Shown one piece after another: positions 1 through 6,409 of a DNA stretch of 11,251 nt. The notes below the pieces were generated by a model that did not search any database, was not told the DNA's origin, and was given only the letters and a program-made list of their open reading frames with translations. The DNA comes from Acidobacteriota bacterium (lineage in GTDB: Bacteria; Acidobacteriota; Thermoanaerobaculia; Multivoradales; JAHEKO01), in NCBI GenBank assembly GCA_024638355.1, contig JAHEKO010000076.1, positions 1 to 11,251 on the forward strand. The letters run 5' to 3'. The position numbers and the translations under genes were made by a program. The first letter of the stretch is position 1. Each line of letters starts with the position of its first letter.

Positions 1-472
1 TCTGCGAGAGGACCGACCACGGATCACGTGCGGTCGGGATCTTCTCGAGCTCGACCTGGCTGATGGTGGCGCCGGTGGCCGCACGACGCTCGTCCAGGAG
101 CGGGCTCTCGGACGTGACCGTGATGACCTCCTCGACCGCCGAGCTCAGCTCGACCTCGATCGAAGTGTTGCGGGCGGCGCGAACGTCGACCGCGGGGTAT
201 TCGACGGTGGAAAAACCGTCGAGGCTGGCTTTGAGCTGCCAGGATCCGGGATCCAGCTTGAGAAAGCGGGCCTGGCCCTGGGCACCCGTGATCTGGGTCT
301 GGGTCGCGCCATAACCACTCAGCTCGACCGTAACGCCCGGCAGCGCGGTGCCCTGGGTGTCCTTGACCTCGACGTAGACGTTGCCGGTGTTCTCCTGCGC
401 CAGCGCGAAACCCGCGCCGAGCAGCAGAACCACGACAAAGGCAACGGTGCTGCGCCAATTGCTCTTGTTCAT
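1..472 (-). CDS. TonB-dependent receptor, N-terminal part (runs off left edge)
   Basis: Outer-membrane receptor for TonB-driven uptake; the substrate cannot be read from this fragment. The minus strand from the ATG at 472 gives 157 codons without a stop. Residues 1-25 form a signal peptide (positive MNKSNWR, hydrophobic VVVLLLGAGFALA, then Q). Residues about 29-110 look like a carboxypeptidase-regulatory/CnaB-like beta-sandwich, with NVYVEVKDTQGTALPGVTVEL and later GQARFLKLDPGSW. From about 113 comes EEVITVTSESPLLDERRAA followed by ATISQVELEKIPTARDPW, the usual entry into the plug domain. This arrangement is typical of the large (about 1000-residue) acidobacterial receptors. An AGGAAGG ribosome site lies 11 nt upstream and supports the start. 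The gene is divergent from the histidine kinase. The barrel lies outside the window, so receptor identity is inferred from the N-terminal architecture alone. Confidence 0.85.
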   Translation of the reverse strand, partial: MNKSNWRSTVAFVVVLLLGAGFALAQENTGNVYVEVKDTQGTALPGVTVELSGYGATQTQITGAQGQARFLKLDPGSWQLKASLDGFSTVEYPAVDVRAARNTSIEVELSSAVEEVITVTSESPLLDERRAATGATISQVELEKIPTARDPWSVLSQ

Positions 473-483
473 GTTCGGTATTT

Positions 484-490
484 CCTTCCT
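484..490 (-). promoter_or_regulatory. Ribosome binding site of the TonB-dependent receptor
   Basis: On the minus strand AGGAAGG stands 11 nt before the ATG at 472. It is the only good Shine-Dalgarno match near the start of the receptor reading frame and fixes that start. Confidence 0.6.
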
Positions 491-507
491 TTCTCTGGTT
501 CACCGTT

Positions 508-518
508 CTTTCGAACGG
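508..518 (-). promoter_or_regulatory. Candidate LytTR/AlgR-like operator, receptor side
   Basis: The minus strand reads CCGTTCGAAAG, 36-46 nt upstream of the receptor ATG. The first seven bases match the CCGTTCG core of Pseudomonas AlgR sites (core CCGTTCGTC). The box lies within a dyad (503-518) that could also fold as a small hairpin in the receptor leader. The role is inferred from this resemblance and from the LytTR regulator encoded next door. Confidence 0.35.
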
Positions 519-715
519 CGGTTGACTGCGCCTTGCAGCCGCTTCTCGGTGTGGTCACTCGCGTCTCGGCAAGAGCAATGGCAGGGCCACGTTCGGCCGC
601 GAGCGCTCAGGCGCGGCCATCGGGGACGACCGGCGACCCACGAGGGACGGGGCGCGAAATGGGGCGGCATCCCGACGCCGTCGATTCGTCAGCTTGAAGC
701 CGGCGATCCAAATTA

Positions 716-726
716 CCGTTCGAAAG
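716..726 (+). promoter_or_regulatory. Candidate LytTR/AlgR-like operator, kinase side
   Basis: This is the second copy of CCGTTCGAAAG, in the opposite orientation to the box at 508-518 and 109 nt before the kinase start. With the preceding A it reads ACCGTTCGA, which fits the general LytTR half-site ([TA][AC][CA]GTTN[AG][TG]) at eight of nine positions. A tandem second half-site at the usual spacing is not obvious, which lowers confidence. Confidence 0.35.
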
Positions 727-835
727 CGACCGGAGAGGACGCCCGTCTGGGACGAACCGCTAGAAACCCTCTTCCGGTCGAGGCGTAGATAAAGACAAGG
801 CGAGGAGCGACCGCCTCGAGGTCGAACCGACTTCG

Positions 836-2044
836 GTGGATCAGTTGTTGCTAGGCAGAGAGGCCGTGAGAAGAGAGGTGCGACGTCAGACTCGACCGAT
901 CGCGATCGCCTGGGCGGTGCTCGGCGTAGCGCTCGGCGGCCTGCTCGCGATCTCCTACCGATTCGAGTTTCAACCGATCCCCTGGCTCGCCCTCGCCTCC
1001 TGGTATCTGGTCTGGCTGCTGTGGATCCCGCTCGGGTGGACCCTGTCGAACGCCGTCGAAGCGCGGCCTATCGGCAGCTCGACCTGGCGCACGCGGCTTC
1101 CCCCTTACGTCCTCGCCGGACTCCTGGTGGCTGCCGGTCTGTTGATCCTGCGGCTGTCGATCGATCGCGGCCTGCACCTCCTGGTCGATGCCGACGGCCA
1201 CCCGTTCACGGCGAGCGCGATCCTGGTGCAGGGCGCCGTCTTCGACACGCTCGTCTATTCGGCGATCCTGGCGGTGACCCACGCGCTCAACTACTACCGC
1301 CGCTACACCTCGAGGCTGGTGGAAAGCGCGAAGCTCGAGTCGAGGTTGTCGCGAGTGCGCCTCGCCTTCCTGCGCAATCAGATGCAGCCGCACTTCCTGC
1401 TCAACACCCTCAACCTGATCTCCGCTCTCATCTACACCGACCCCGACCGCGCCGACCGAATGATCGCCGACCTCGGAGACCTCTTACGGTTGACGCTGGA
1501 AGACGCGAACCGCCAGGAGGTGCCGCTGCGTCGAGAAATGGAGTACCTCGAGCACTATCTCGATATCGCCCGCACGCGCTTCGGCTCCGCTCTCGAAGTC
1601 GAGCGGCGGATCGACCCCGCCCTCGAGAGCGCGATCGTGCCGTCGCTCGTCCTACAGCCGCTGGTCGAGAACGCCATCCGCCACGGCCTCGCGGAGCGCA
1701 ACAGCAAGAGCCGGATCACCATCGCCGCCGCGAGAGACGAAGACCGGCTGCGAATCGAAGTGAGCGACAACGGCTCCGGCCTCATGTCGCCGTACCTCGA
1801 CCCCTCCCGGGTCGGCGTCGGCCTCGGCAACACCCGCCGCCGGCTGGAACAGCTCTACGGCGCCGCTCAGCGACTCGAGATCCGCAACCGCTCCGACGTC
1901 GGCGCCGTCGCGGTCCTCGAGCTTCCCTACCATCACTCCACCGAGATCTCCGACAGCGCTGAACTCCCCTATGACTATTCGCACCGTAATCGTGGACGAC
2001 GAGCCTCCGGCGCGCGAGAAGATCAAGTCGTTTCTCGAGCCTGA
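836..2044 (+). CDS. LytS-type membrane sensor histidine kinase
   Basis: Predicted inner-membrane sensor that autophosphorylates on histidine and passes the phosphate to the LytTR regulator encoded just downstream. The 402-residue product has four hydrophobic segments (about 21-41, 50-70, 91-108, 127-148) and no clear separate sensor domain, so the signal may be sensed in the membrane. The His_kinase (LytS/YehU) box FLRNQMQPHFLLNTLNLI spans 178-195, with phospho-accepting H186. The ATPase domain follows: N-box LVENAIRHG (276-284), G1 DNGSG (311-315) and G2 GVGLGNT (326-332). The GTG start at 836 has only a weak GAGG upstream; no ATG lies near the N-terminus, so the exact start is uncertain. 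Beyond LELPY (361-365) there is a roughly 37-residue low-complexity tail encoded largely by the overlap with the regulator gene. Confidence 0.9.
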   Translation: MDQLLLGREAVRREVRRQTRPIAIAWAVLGVALGGLLAISYRFEFQPIPWLALASWYLVWLLWIPLGWTLSNAVEARPIGSSTWRTRLPPYVLAGLLVAAGLLILRLSIDRGLHLLVDADGHPFTASAILVQGAVFDTLVYSAILAVTHALNYYRRYTSRLVESAKLESRLSRVRLAFLRNQMQPHFLLNTLNLISALIYTDPDRADRMIADLGDLLRLTLEDANRQEVPLRREMEYLEHYLDIARTRFGSALEVERRIDPALESAIVPSLVLQPLVENAIRHGLAERNSKSRITIAAARDEDRLRIEVSDNGSGLMSPYLDPSRVGVGLGNTRRRLEQLYGAAQRLEIRNRSDVGAVAVLELPYHHSTEISDSAELPYDYSHRNRGRRASGAREDQVVSRA

Positions 2045-2729
2045 AGAGGACGTAGAGATCATCGCCGAGTGCGGCGACGGACCGGCGGCGGTGGACGCCA
2101 TCGAGCGTTACGCTCCGGACCTGCTCTTCCTCGACATCGAGATCCCGGGCCTCGACGGGCTGGAGGTGATCGAGCGGGTCGACGCCGACCGGATGCCGGT
2201 GACGGTGTTCGTCACCGCCTTCGATCGCTACGCCGTCAAGGCGTTCGAGAAGCACGCCATCGACTACCTGCTGAAGCCCTTCGACAAGGCCCGCTTTCAT
2301 CGCACGCTGGACCAGGTCCGTGAGCAGCTCGACCGGTCGGACAACCGGCAGCTCAACGAACAGCTGCAGACCCTGCTGGCGGGGCTCCGGCAGCGGAAGC
2401 GCTACGCCGAGCGGCTGACGGTCAAGTCGCCGCGCGGTATGCGGCTCCTGCGCGCGGAGGATGTCGACTGGATCGACGCGGCGGGCAACTACGTGCGCCT
2501 GAACTCGGACGGCGAGGCCTACCTTCTGCGCGAGACGATGAGCTCGATCGAGAGCCGGCTGGACCCGGAGATGTTCCTGCGCATCCACCGCTCCACCATC
2601 GTCAACATCGAGCGCATCCGCGAGATCCGGCCGCTCCAGCACGGCGAGCATCTGGTGATCCTCGACGGCGGCCAGCGGCTGACGCTGAGCCGCAGCTACC
2701 GCGGCCAGCTCGACAGACTCTCGCGTTAG
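1971..2729 (+). CDS. LytTR-family response regulator
   Basis: Transcriptional regulator of the AlgR/LytR/YehT class, 252 residues, normal for the family. The receiver domain (1-120) has the acidic pair D9/D10 in VDDEPPAR, phospho-acceptor D55 in LFLDIEIPG, T82 in VTAFD and K102 in LLKPFD. A short linker leads to a LytTR DNA-binding domain (about 146-250) with the characteristic VDWIDAAGNYVRL and FLRIHRSTIVNIERIREI. It starts at an ATG 74 nt inside the kinase gene, with no clear ribosome site, so translation is probably coupled to the kinase. The partner kinase is the gene it overlaps. The divergent gap upstream of the pair contains CCGTTCG boxes like those bound by AlgR, so autoregulation or control of the adjacent receptor is a reasonable inference. 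Confidence 0.93.
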   Translation: MTIRTVIVDDEPPAREKIKSFLEPEEDVEIIAECGDGPAAVDAIERYAPDLLFLDIEIPGLDGLEVIERVDADRMPVTVFVTAFDRYAVKAFEKHAIDYLLKPFDKARFHRTLDQVREQLDRSDNRQLNEQLQTLLAGLRQRKRYAERLTVKSPRGMRLLRAEDVDWIDAAGNYVRLNSDGEAYLLRETMSSIESRLDPEMFLRIHRSTIVNIERIREIRPLQHGEHLVILDGGQRLTLSRSYRGQLDRLSR

Positions 2730-2755
2730 CTCGACTAAACGGCCGCACTCCAGGC

Positions 2756-2780
2756 CCCTCCCCTCGCGCGAGGGAGAGGG
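2756..2780 (+). terminator. Stem-loop after the two-component genes, possible terminator
   Basis: CCCTCCCCTC pairs with GAGGG-A-GAGGG around a GCGC loop: ten base pairs with one bulged A at 2775. It begins 27 nt after the regulator stop. There is no T-run after it, so it is either a U-tract-less terminator, an mRNA 3'-end stabiliser, or a REP-like intergenic palindrome. Confidence 0.4.
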
Positions 2781-2930
2781 ACGCCGCCTCCCGCAGCTGG
2801 CACCTTCACGGGCGCGCTTCGTCCCAGAGAGGAAACCCCAAGGGCTCGACAAGCGTCTCACAGTATGCATGCCGCAGGGGAGTCCAACGGGTCACAAACG
2901 CATCCTTCCCGCCATGCACAAACCTCCTTC

Positions 2931-2954
2931 GTCGGGCGGCGCAAGCCGCCCGAC
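2931..2954. repeat. Perfect 10-bp palindromic stem with GCAA tetraloop
   Basis: GTCGGGCGGC (2931-2940) and GCCGCCCGAC (2945-2954) are exact reverse complements around GCAA (2941-2944), a GNRA-type loop that stabilises RNA hairpins. On the plus strand it is followed by ATGTTTCT, only a short T-run. It lies about 90 bp before the VWFA-related gene. It could be a terminator, a REP-like element or an RNA structure; a single copy in this window cannot decide. Confidence 0.45.
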
Positions 2955-3030
2955 ATGTTTCTAGCCTGACCCGGCCGGGACGTCCCGAAGGAATCGCGGC
3001 TCCTCCTCGCTCGTACTAGAGTGGGAACAA

Positions 3031-3037
3031 GAGGAGG
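3031..3037 (+). promoter_or_regulatory. Ribosome binding site deciding the VWFA-related gene start
   Basis: GAGGAGG is followed five bases later by GTG at 3043. The nearer ATG at 3041 reads directly into TGA, so it cannot start a protein. The GTG in the shifted frame is therefore the start. Confidence 0.7.
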
Positions 3038-3042
3038 TCGAT

Positions 3043-4785
3043 GTGACTCGTGACTCGTGGGGCCCGGCCGCGCTTTCGGCGGCGCTAGCACTCTCGCTCG
3101 CGATCTCTCCATCCGCGGCCCAAGAAGAGGCCGTCTTCGGCGACAGGGTGGAGGTCGAGCTCGTGCTGGTCGACGTCTTCGTCGAGGACAAGCAAGGAAC
3201 GCCGATCACCGATCTGACGGTCGACGATTTCCGGCTGTCTCAGGACGGCGCGCCGGTGAGGATCAGCCAGTTCACTCCGGCCCGCGCCGCTCGCTCGACG
3301 ACGACCGTGAGCGAAGCTGCCGGCGAGCGTCCGGCGCTGGGCGCGCCGCCGATTCCGCGACGGCTGGTCATCTTCCTCGACGACCTGCATCTCCACCCGA
3401 ATTCGCGAGCCCGCCTGATTCGAACGCTGTCGGCGAACCTCCTCGACTATCTCGAGCCGACCGACGAGGTGATGGTGGTCGCCTTCGGCGGTACCTCCGA
3501 GGTCCTGCTGCCGATGAGCCGTGACCGCAAGGCGCTTCAGAAGGTTCTCGCCGAGCAGGTCAAGTCGAAAGCCGTCAGCCTCCTCGCCGGCTACGACGAC
3601 CAGCGGATCCTCGACATCATCGAGCGCCGCCAATCGGAGATGAACACCTCCGACGGATTCTTCAGGGGCGACCCGTGCGTCGATCTCGGCTTCATCGCCC
3701 AGGCGCACGCGCAGCAGGTCCACGGCCGGGTGCTGAGCACCATCGGCGAGCTCGACCGCTTCGTCAACTCGTTGGCCGGCTTCGAGGGTCGCAAGGTCCT
3801 CTTGCACGTGAGCGACGGCATCCCCCTGGTCGCCGGCGCCGAGGCCTATCGCTTCGCCAGCGAGCTGTGCGACGGCACCGGCGCCAACGCCGGGCTCGAG
3901 AACGCCCTCGACACCGAGCTCCTGGGCAACGCGAAGTACACCCGCTGGGACCCGATGAAGACCCCCATGGAGCTGCAGCAGTACAACACCGCCGACCAGT
4001 GGACGCGCCTGGCGGGGAACGCCAACACCTACCAGGTCAGCTTCTATACCTTCCAGGCCCACATGGCGACCAACCGCTCGGCGAGCGTCGACTCCGCCCG
4101 AACCACCTTCCAGACCGAGATGGAGGGCAAGCGCAACAAGCAGGATCCCCTCTACCTCCTCGCCGACGAGACCGGCGGAACCGCTTTCCTCGACTCGAAC
4201 GACATCGAGCGCCCGCTCATGCGAGTGAAGGAGGACTGGGCCGCCGGCTACCAGCTCGCCTTCGTGCCGCCGTCACCCGGCGACGGCCGCAGCCACCGCG
4301 TCAAGGTCGAGGTCGACCGCCCCGGGATCAGCCTCAGGCACCGCAAGAGCTACGTCAGCAAGCGGCCCGACCAGCAGATCGCCGACCGCGTGGTCTCGGC
4401 GCTGCTCCACGGCCGCTCGTCCAATCCGCTCGAGGTTCGGCTCGCCCTCGGCGAGCAGACCGCGGTCCAGCGCGGGCTGACGAGCGTCAAGCTCGACGTC
4501 CAGGTGCCCCTCGAGCGCCTCGTCCTGCTCCCCGAAGAAGGAATCCACCGCGGGCTCTTCACCGTCTTCGTGGTGATCCTGGGCCAGCGCGGCCAGCTTT
4601 CGCAGGTCGGCCAGAAGACGGTTCCGCTCCGGCTACCCATCGAAGGCGGGCAGCCGGAGTTCGTCTACACCGTCGAGATTCCCTTCTGGGGCGACGAGGG
4701 CCACGTCGCCGTCGCCGTCCAGGACCAGCTCGGCGGCGAGGTGTCGTACGTGCGCACGCCGGTCAGCGTTCGGGCGACGTCGTAG
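3043..4785 (+). CDS. Secreted VWFA-related (acidobacterial-type) domain protein
   Basis: Exported protein of the VWFA-related family that is expanded in Acidobacteriota; its function is not established. The product is 580 residues. Residues 1-27 are a signal peptide ending PSAAQ. Residues 35-78 carry the family's opening strand region, VELVLVDVFVEDKQGTPI, then LTVDDFRLSQDGAPVRISQF. The von Willebrand A-like fold follows from about 107: RRLVIFLDDLHL (106-117), DEVMVVAFGG (141-150) and GRKVLLHVSDGIPLV (249-263). The canonical metal-site DxSxS is replaced by LDDLHLHPNS, so metal binding may be altered or absent. ETGGTAFLDSNDIERPLMRV (376-395) followed by YQLAFVPP (403-410) is the typical family end, and a beta-rich tail of about 150 residues follows. 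The start is set by a strong ribosome site. It converges with the minus-strand lectin-like gene. Confidence 0.87.
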   Translation: MTRDSWGPAALSAALALSLAISPSAAQEEAVFGDRVEVELVLVDVFVEDKQGTPITDLTVDDFRLSQDGAPVRISQFTPARAARSTTTVSEAAGERPALGAPPIPRRLVIFLDDLHLHPNSRARLIRTLSANLLDYLEPTDEVMVVAFGGTSEVLLPMSRDRKALQKVLAEQVKSKAVSLLAGYDDQRILDIIERRQSEMNTSDGFFRGDPCVDLGFIAQAHAQQVHGRVLSTIGELDRFVNSLAGFEGRKVLLHVSDGIPLVAGAEAYRFASELCDGTGANAGLENALDTELLGNAKYTRWDPMKTPMELQQYNTADQWTRLAGNANTYQVSFYTFQAHMATNRSASVDSARTTFQTEMEGKRNKQDPLYLLADETGGTAFLDSNDIERPLMRVKEDWAAGYQLAFVPPSPGDGRSHRVKVEVDRPGISLRHRKSYVSKRPDQQIADRVVSALLHGRSSNPLEVRLALGEQTAVQRGLTSVKLDVQVPLERLVLLPEEGIHRGLFTVFVVILGQRGQLSQVGQKTVPLRLPIEGGQPEFVYTVEIPFWGDEGHVAVAVQDQLGGEVSYVRTPVSVRATS

Positions 4786-4838
4786 CCGGCAACTCGGCGA
4801 GGCTCTCGACCTGCCCCTGGCGACCCTCGACCGCCGGC
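4786..4838. other. Convergent 53-bp gap, possible shared terminator
   Basis: AGCCGGC (4784-4790) and GCCGGCT (4833-4839) are inverted copies sitting on the stops of the two converging genes. The intervening 42 bases can pair only weakly and there is no T-run on either strand, so a bidirectional terminator is possible but poorly supported. Confidence 0.2.
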
Positions 4839-6194
4839 TCAGCCGCGCGTCAGGTCCGACCTGCCGGTTCCCGCTCGCCGGTTGAGACCCGGGTCGCTCG
4901 GCTCCTCTTGCTCGCTCTCCTCCCCGTCCTCGGCCTCTTCCCCGTCCTCGGCGTCGTCCTCCGCCTCTCCCTTCGCCTCCTTCTTCAGCCGCTTGCGGAT
5001 GTCCCTGAGGGTCTTCTCCGAGACCTCGCGGAACTGCGCGCGCTCGACCGAGTTGGGCAGGATCTCGACGAAGTCGTAGGTGAAGCCGGCGTCGCCGTGG
5101 CGCAGAGTGAACGTCTCGAGGTACTGGACGCCGTCGATCTCGGTCCAGCTCTCGAGCTCCATCTCGATCGTCGGCTCTTTCTTCTTGCCGGCCGGCTGGT
5201 AGCTGAGACGGACGGGCAGATAGCTCTCCGGATCGAGGCAGACGGCGGCGGGCGCACCGTAGGCGTCGAGCATCTCGACGCGGAGGCAGTCCGACGCGGC
5301 TTGGAGCGGCGCATCGGCGGAAGCCGCTTGCGGCTCGTCTCGTGGCTCGTCGTCCTCGGTTTCGACGGGCACCGTGTGTGCGCTGAACCGCTCGTCCAGC
5401 TCGAAGAGCATGGCGTGGAACTCGTGTCCACGCACGAACCGGACCGCCTTCTTGTCCGGCTTCCTCTGCCCCAGCTCGCGATCGATCCGCCACGCCTTCT
5501 CGGCGCTCAAGAGCCACTCCGCCGAGCCCGCCTCCGAGCTCTGCTTGAAGAGCGTCCGATCGGGGAAGATCGACTTGACCTCGGTGGTGAACGAGACGCC
5601 GTCGGGAGCGGTGCAGTCGGCACGGGTCGCGAGGCTCTCGACGGCCCGGATCGCCTTGCCCCCCATCGCCTCGAGGGCCGCATCGATCAGCTCGCGGCCG
5701 CTGCGAGCCGCCTTCGCGCCGGGGTTCTCCACCACCACGACGACGCTGAACTGGCCCTCGTTGCCGAGCTCGCCGTCGAACGAGCAGTCGTTGATGCCGA
5801 CCCGTACGGCTCCCTCGTGGCCGCTGACCGAGGTCTGCTTGCCGACCAGTACCGGCGTCTCGCCGATCACCGCGACCACCGCTCCGTGGCTCCACTCCGG
5901 AAAGGGATCGTCGCAAGCCGCGGCGTCGCTCGGCCACGAAGCGGCATAGGTCGCGCGCGGCCAGCCCTCGGCGCGCACGCACGACTCCTCGCTGCCGCCG
6001 CTGAAGCAGACCTGCGAGCCCGCGCGGATGGTCACGAGGTCCTGTGGACGGGCCTCGAGCTTGGTCTCAACCCAACCGGCACGATCGCCGACCAGGAAGA
6101 TCCGGTTGGTCGGGATGGGCTTCTCCTTGGACCAGGCGGCGGCCGGTTCCAGAAGCGAAAGGAGGGCGGCGGCAGCGGCGATTCGTCTCGACAT
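4839..6194 (-). CDS. Secreted PA-IL-like lectin domain / LolA-like domain fusion protein
   Basis: Exported 451-residue protein with no recognised single-family assignment. Residues 1-20 are a signal peptide ending AAA. Residues about 40-155 resemble the galactophilic lectin PA-IL (LecA): WVETKLEARPQDLVTI near the start, HGAVVAVIGETPVLVG in the middle and GINDCSFD...GNEGQFSV at the end. The ND (135-136), N145 and G147 match the LecA calcium-loop frame, though one LecA calcium-ligand asparagine appears to be G144. Residues about 166-390 look like an outer-membrane lipoprotein-sorting (LolA/LppX) fold: IDAALEAMGGKAIRAVESL, then ESYLPVRLSY, WTEIDGVQYLETFTLRHGD and YDFVEILPNSVERAQF. The end (about 400-436) is charged and very acidic, built partly on an 18-nt repeat. 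The ATG at 6194 has no good ribosome site. Ligand and function are unknown; both domain calls are by eye. Confidence 0.72.
   Translation of the reverse strand: MSRRIAAAAALLSLLEPAAAWSKEKPIPTNRIFLVGDRAGWVETKLEARPQDLVTIRAGSQVCFSGGSEESCVRAEGWPRATYAASWPSDAAACDDPFPEWSHGAVVAVIGETPVLVGKQTSVSGHEGAVRVGINDCSFDGELGNEGQFSVVVVVENPGAKAARSGRELIDAALEAMGGKAIRAVESLATRADCTAPDGVSFTTEVKSIFPDRTLFKQSSEAGSAEWLLSAEKAWRIDRELGQRKPDKKAVRFVRGHEFHAMLFELDERFSAHTVPVETEDDEPRDEPQAASADAPLQAASDCLRVEMLDAYGAPAAVCLDPESYLPVRLSYQPAGKKKEPTIEMELESWTEIDGVQYLETFTLRHGDAGFTYDFVEILPNSVERAQFREVSEKTLRDIRKRLKKEAKGEAEDDAEDGEEAEDGEESEQEEPSDPGLNRRAGTGRSDLTRG
4921..4956. repeat. 18-nt tandem repeat encoding the acidic tail
   Basis: Two adjacent 18-nt units (4921-4938 and 4939-4956) share 16 of 18 bases and both begin TCCCCGTCCTCGGC. 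Read on the minus strand they give the DAEDGEEAEDGEE part of the lectin/LolA-like protein. Slippage could change the tail length without breaking the frame. Confidence 0.6.
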
Positions 6195-6279
6195 CGCTGG
6201 CTACCGTAGCAGCGAACGTGCCAACTCGGCGACCGGGCGCACGCCGGGCGATCAGAGATTCGAGCGGCGCCGTAGGGTA

Positions 6280-6299
6280 GCGAAAGCGCCGCCTTTCGC
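6280..6299. repeat. 7-bp inverted repeat in the gap before the redox/lipid operon
   Basis: GCGAAAG (6280-6286) and CTTTCGC (6293-6299) are exact inverted copies around CGCCGC. The element lies between the divergent lectin-like gene and the operon, about 110 nt before the operon's first start, where an operator or a leader hairpin would be expected. About 30 bases further is the most AT-rich spot in the gap, TGTATATTGA (6324-6333), a possible -10 region. No good -35 pairs with it. Confidence 0.3.
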
Positions 6300-6409
6300 G
6301 GGGCGGTTCGGCACGCGGCTTCATGTATATTGACCGCGATTCCGGATCGTCCGAGCCACGGAAACTCAAGCGCCCCCTCGGGCGGGCTCGGGTCCGGCAT
6401 GGGCTTCGA

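Larger units (their letters stand above)
473..835. other. Divergent intergenic regulatory region
   Basis: This 363-bp gap separates the minus-strand receptor from the plus-strand histidine kinase. Reading frames here have no ribosome site and no recognisable protein. It must hold both divergent promoters, but no convincing -35/-10 pair is visible. AT-rich spots at 710-715 and 786-793 are possible -10 areas for the kinase. The notable content is the 6-bp dyad CCGTTC-TTTC-GAACGG at 503-518 and an 11-nt word, CCGTTCGAAAG, found at 508-518 (minus) and 716-726 (plus). Confidence 0.6.
2730..3042. other. Intergenic region with two strong hairpins
   Basis: This 313-bp gap between the response regulator and the VWFA-related gene shows no credible coding frame. 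It contains a stem-loop shortly after the regulator stop (2756-2780), a perfect 10-bp stem-loop at 2931-2954, and at its right end the ribosome site of the next gene. A weak -10-like TACTAG lies at 3014-3019, but no matching -35 is evident. Confidence 0.6.

Noticed and set aside
24..503. Long minus-strand frame over the receptor N-terminus.
   Set aside because: Its translation is Arg/Gly/His-rich and featureless, while the other frame from 472 gives a signal peptide and known domain motifs.
1021..1962. Alternative plus-strand frame within the histidine kinase gene.
   Set aside because: Arg/Pro/Ala-rich and motif-free; the kinase frame has intact H, N, G1 and G2 boxes.
2858..3112. Small minus-strand frame over the gap before the VWFA-related gene.
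   Set aside because: No ribosome site, Arg/Pro-rich, and it runs into the start of a well-supported opposite-strand gene.
3675..6209. Plus-strand open frame of more than 2.5 kb across the VWFA-related and lectin-like genes.
   Set aside because: Typical GC-rich shadow frame: Arg/Pro/Ala-rich, no ribosome site, no domain motifs, and it crosses two genes with clear protein signatures.
6330..6335. TTGACC, near-perfect -35 hexamer before the operon.
   Set aside because: No -10-like sequence occurs 16-18 bases downstream (the region reads GAGCCA), so no promoter is called.
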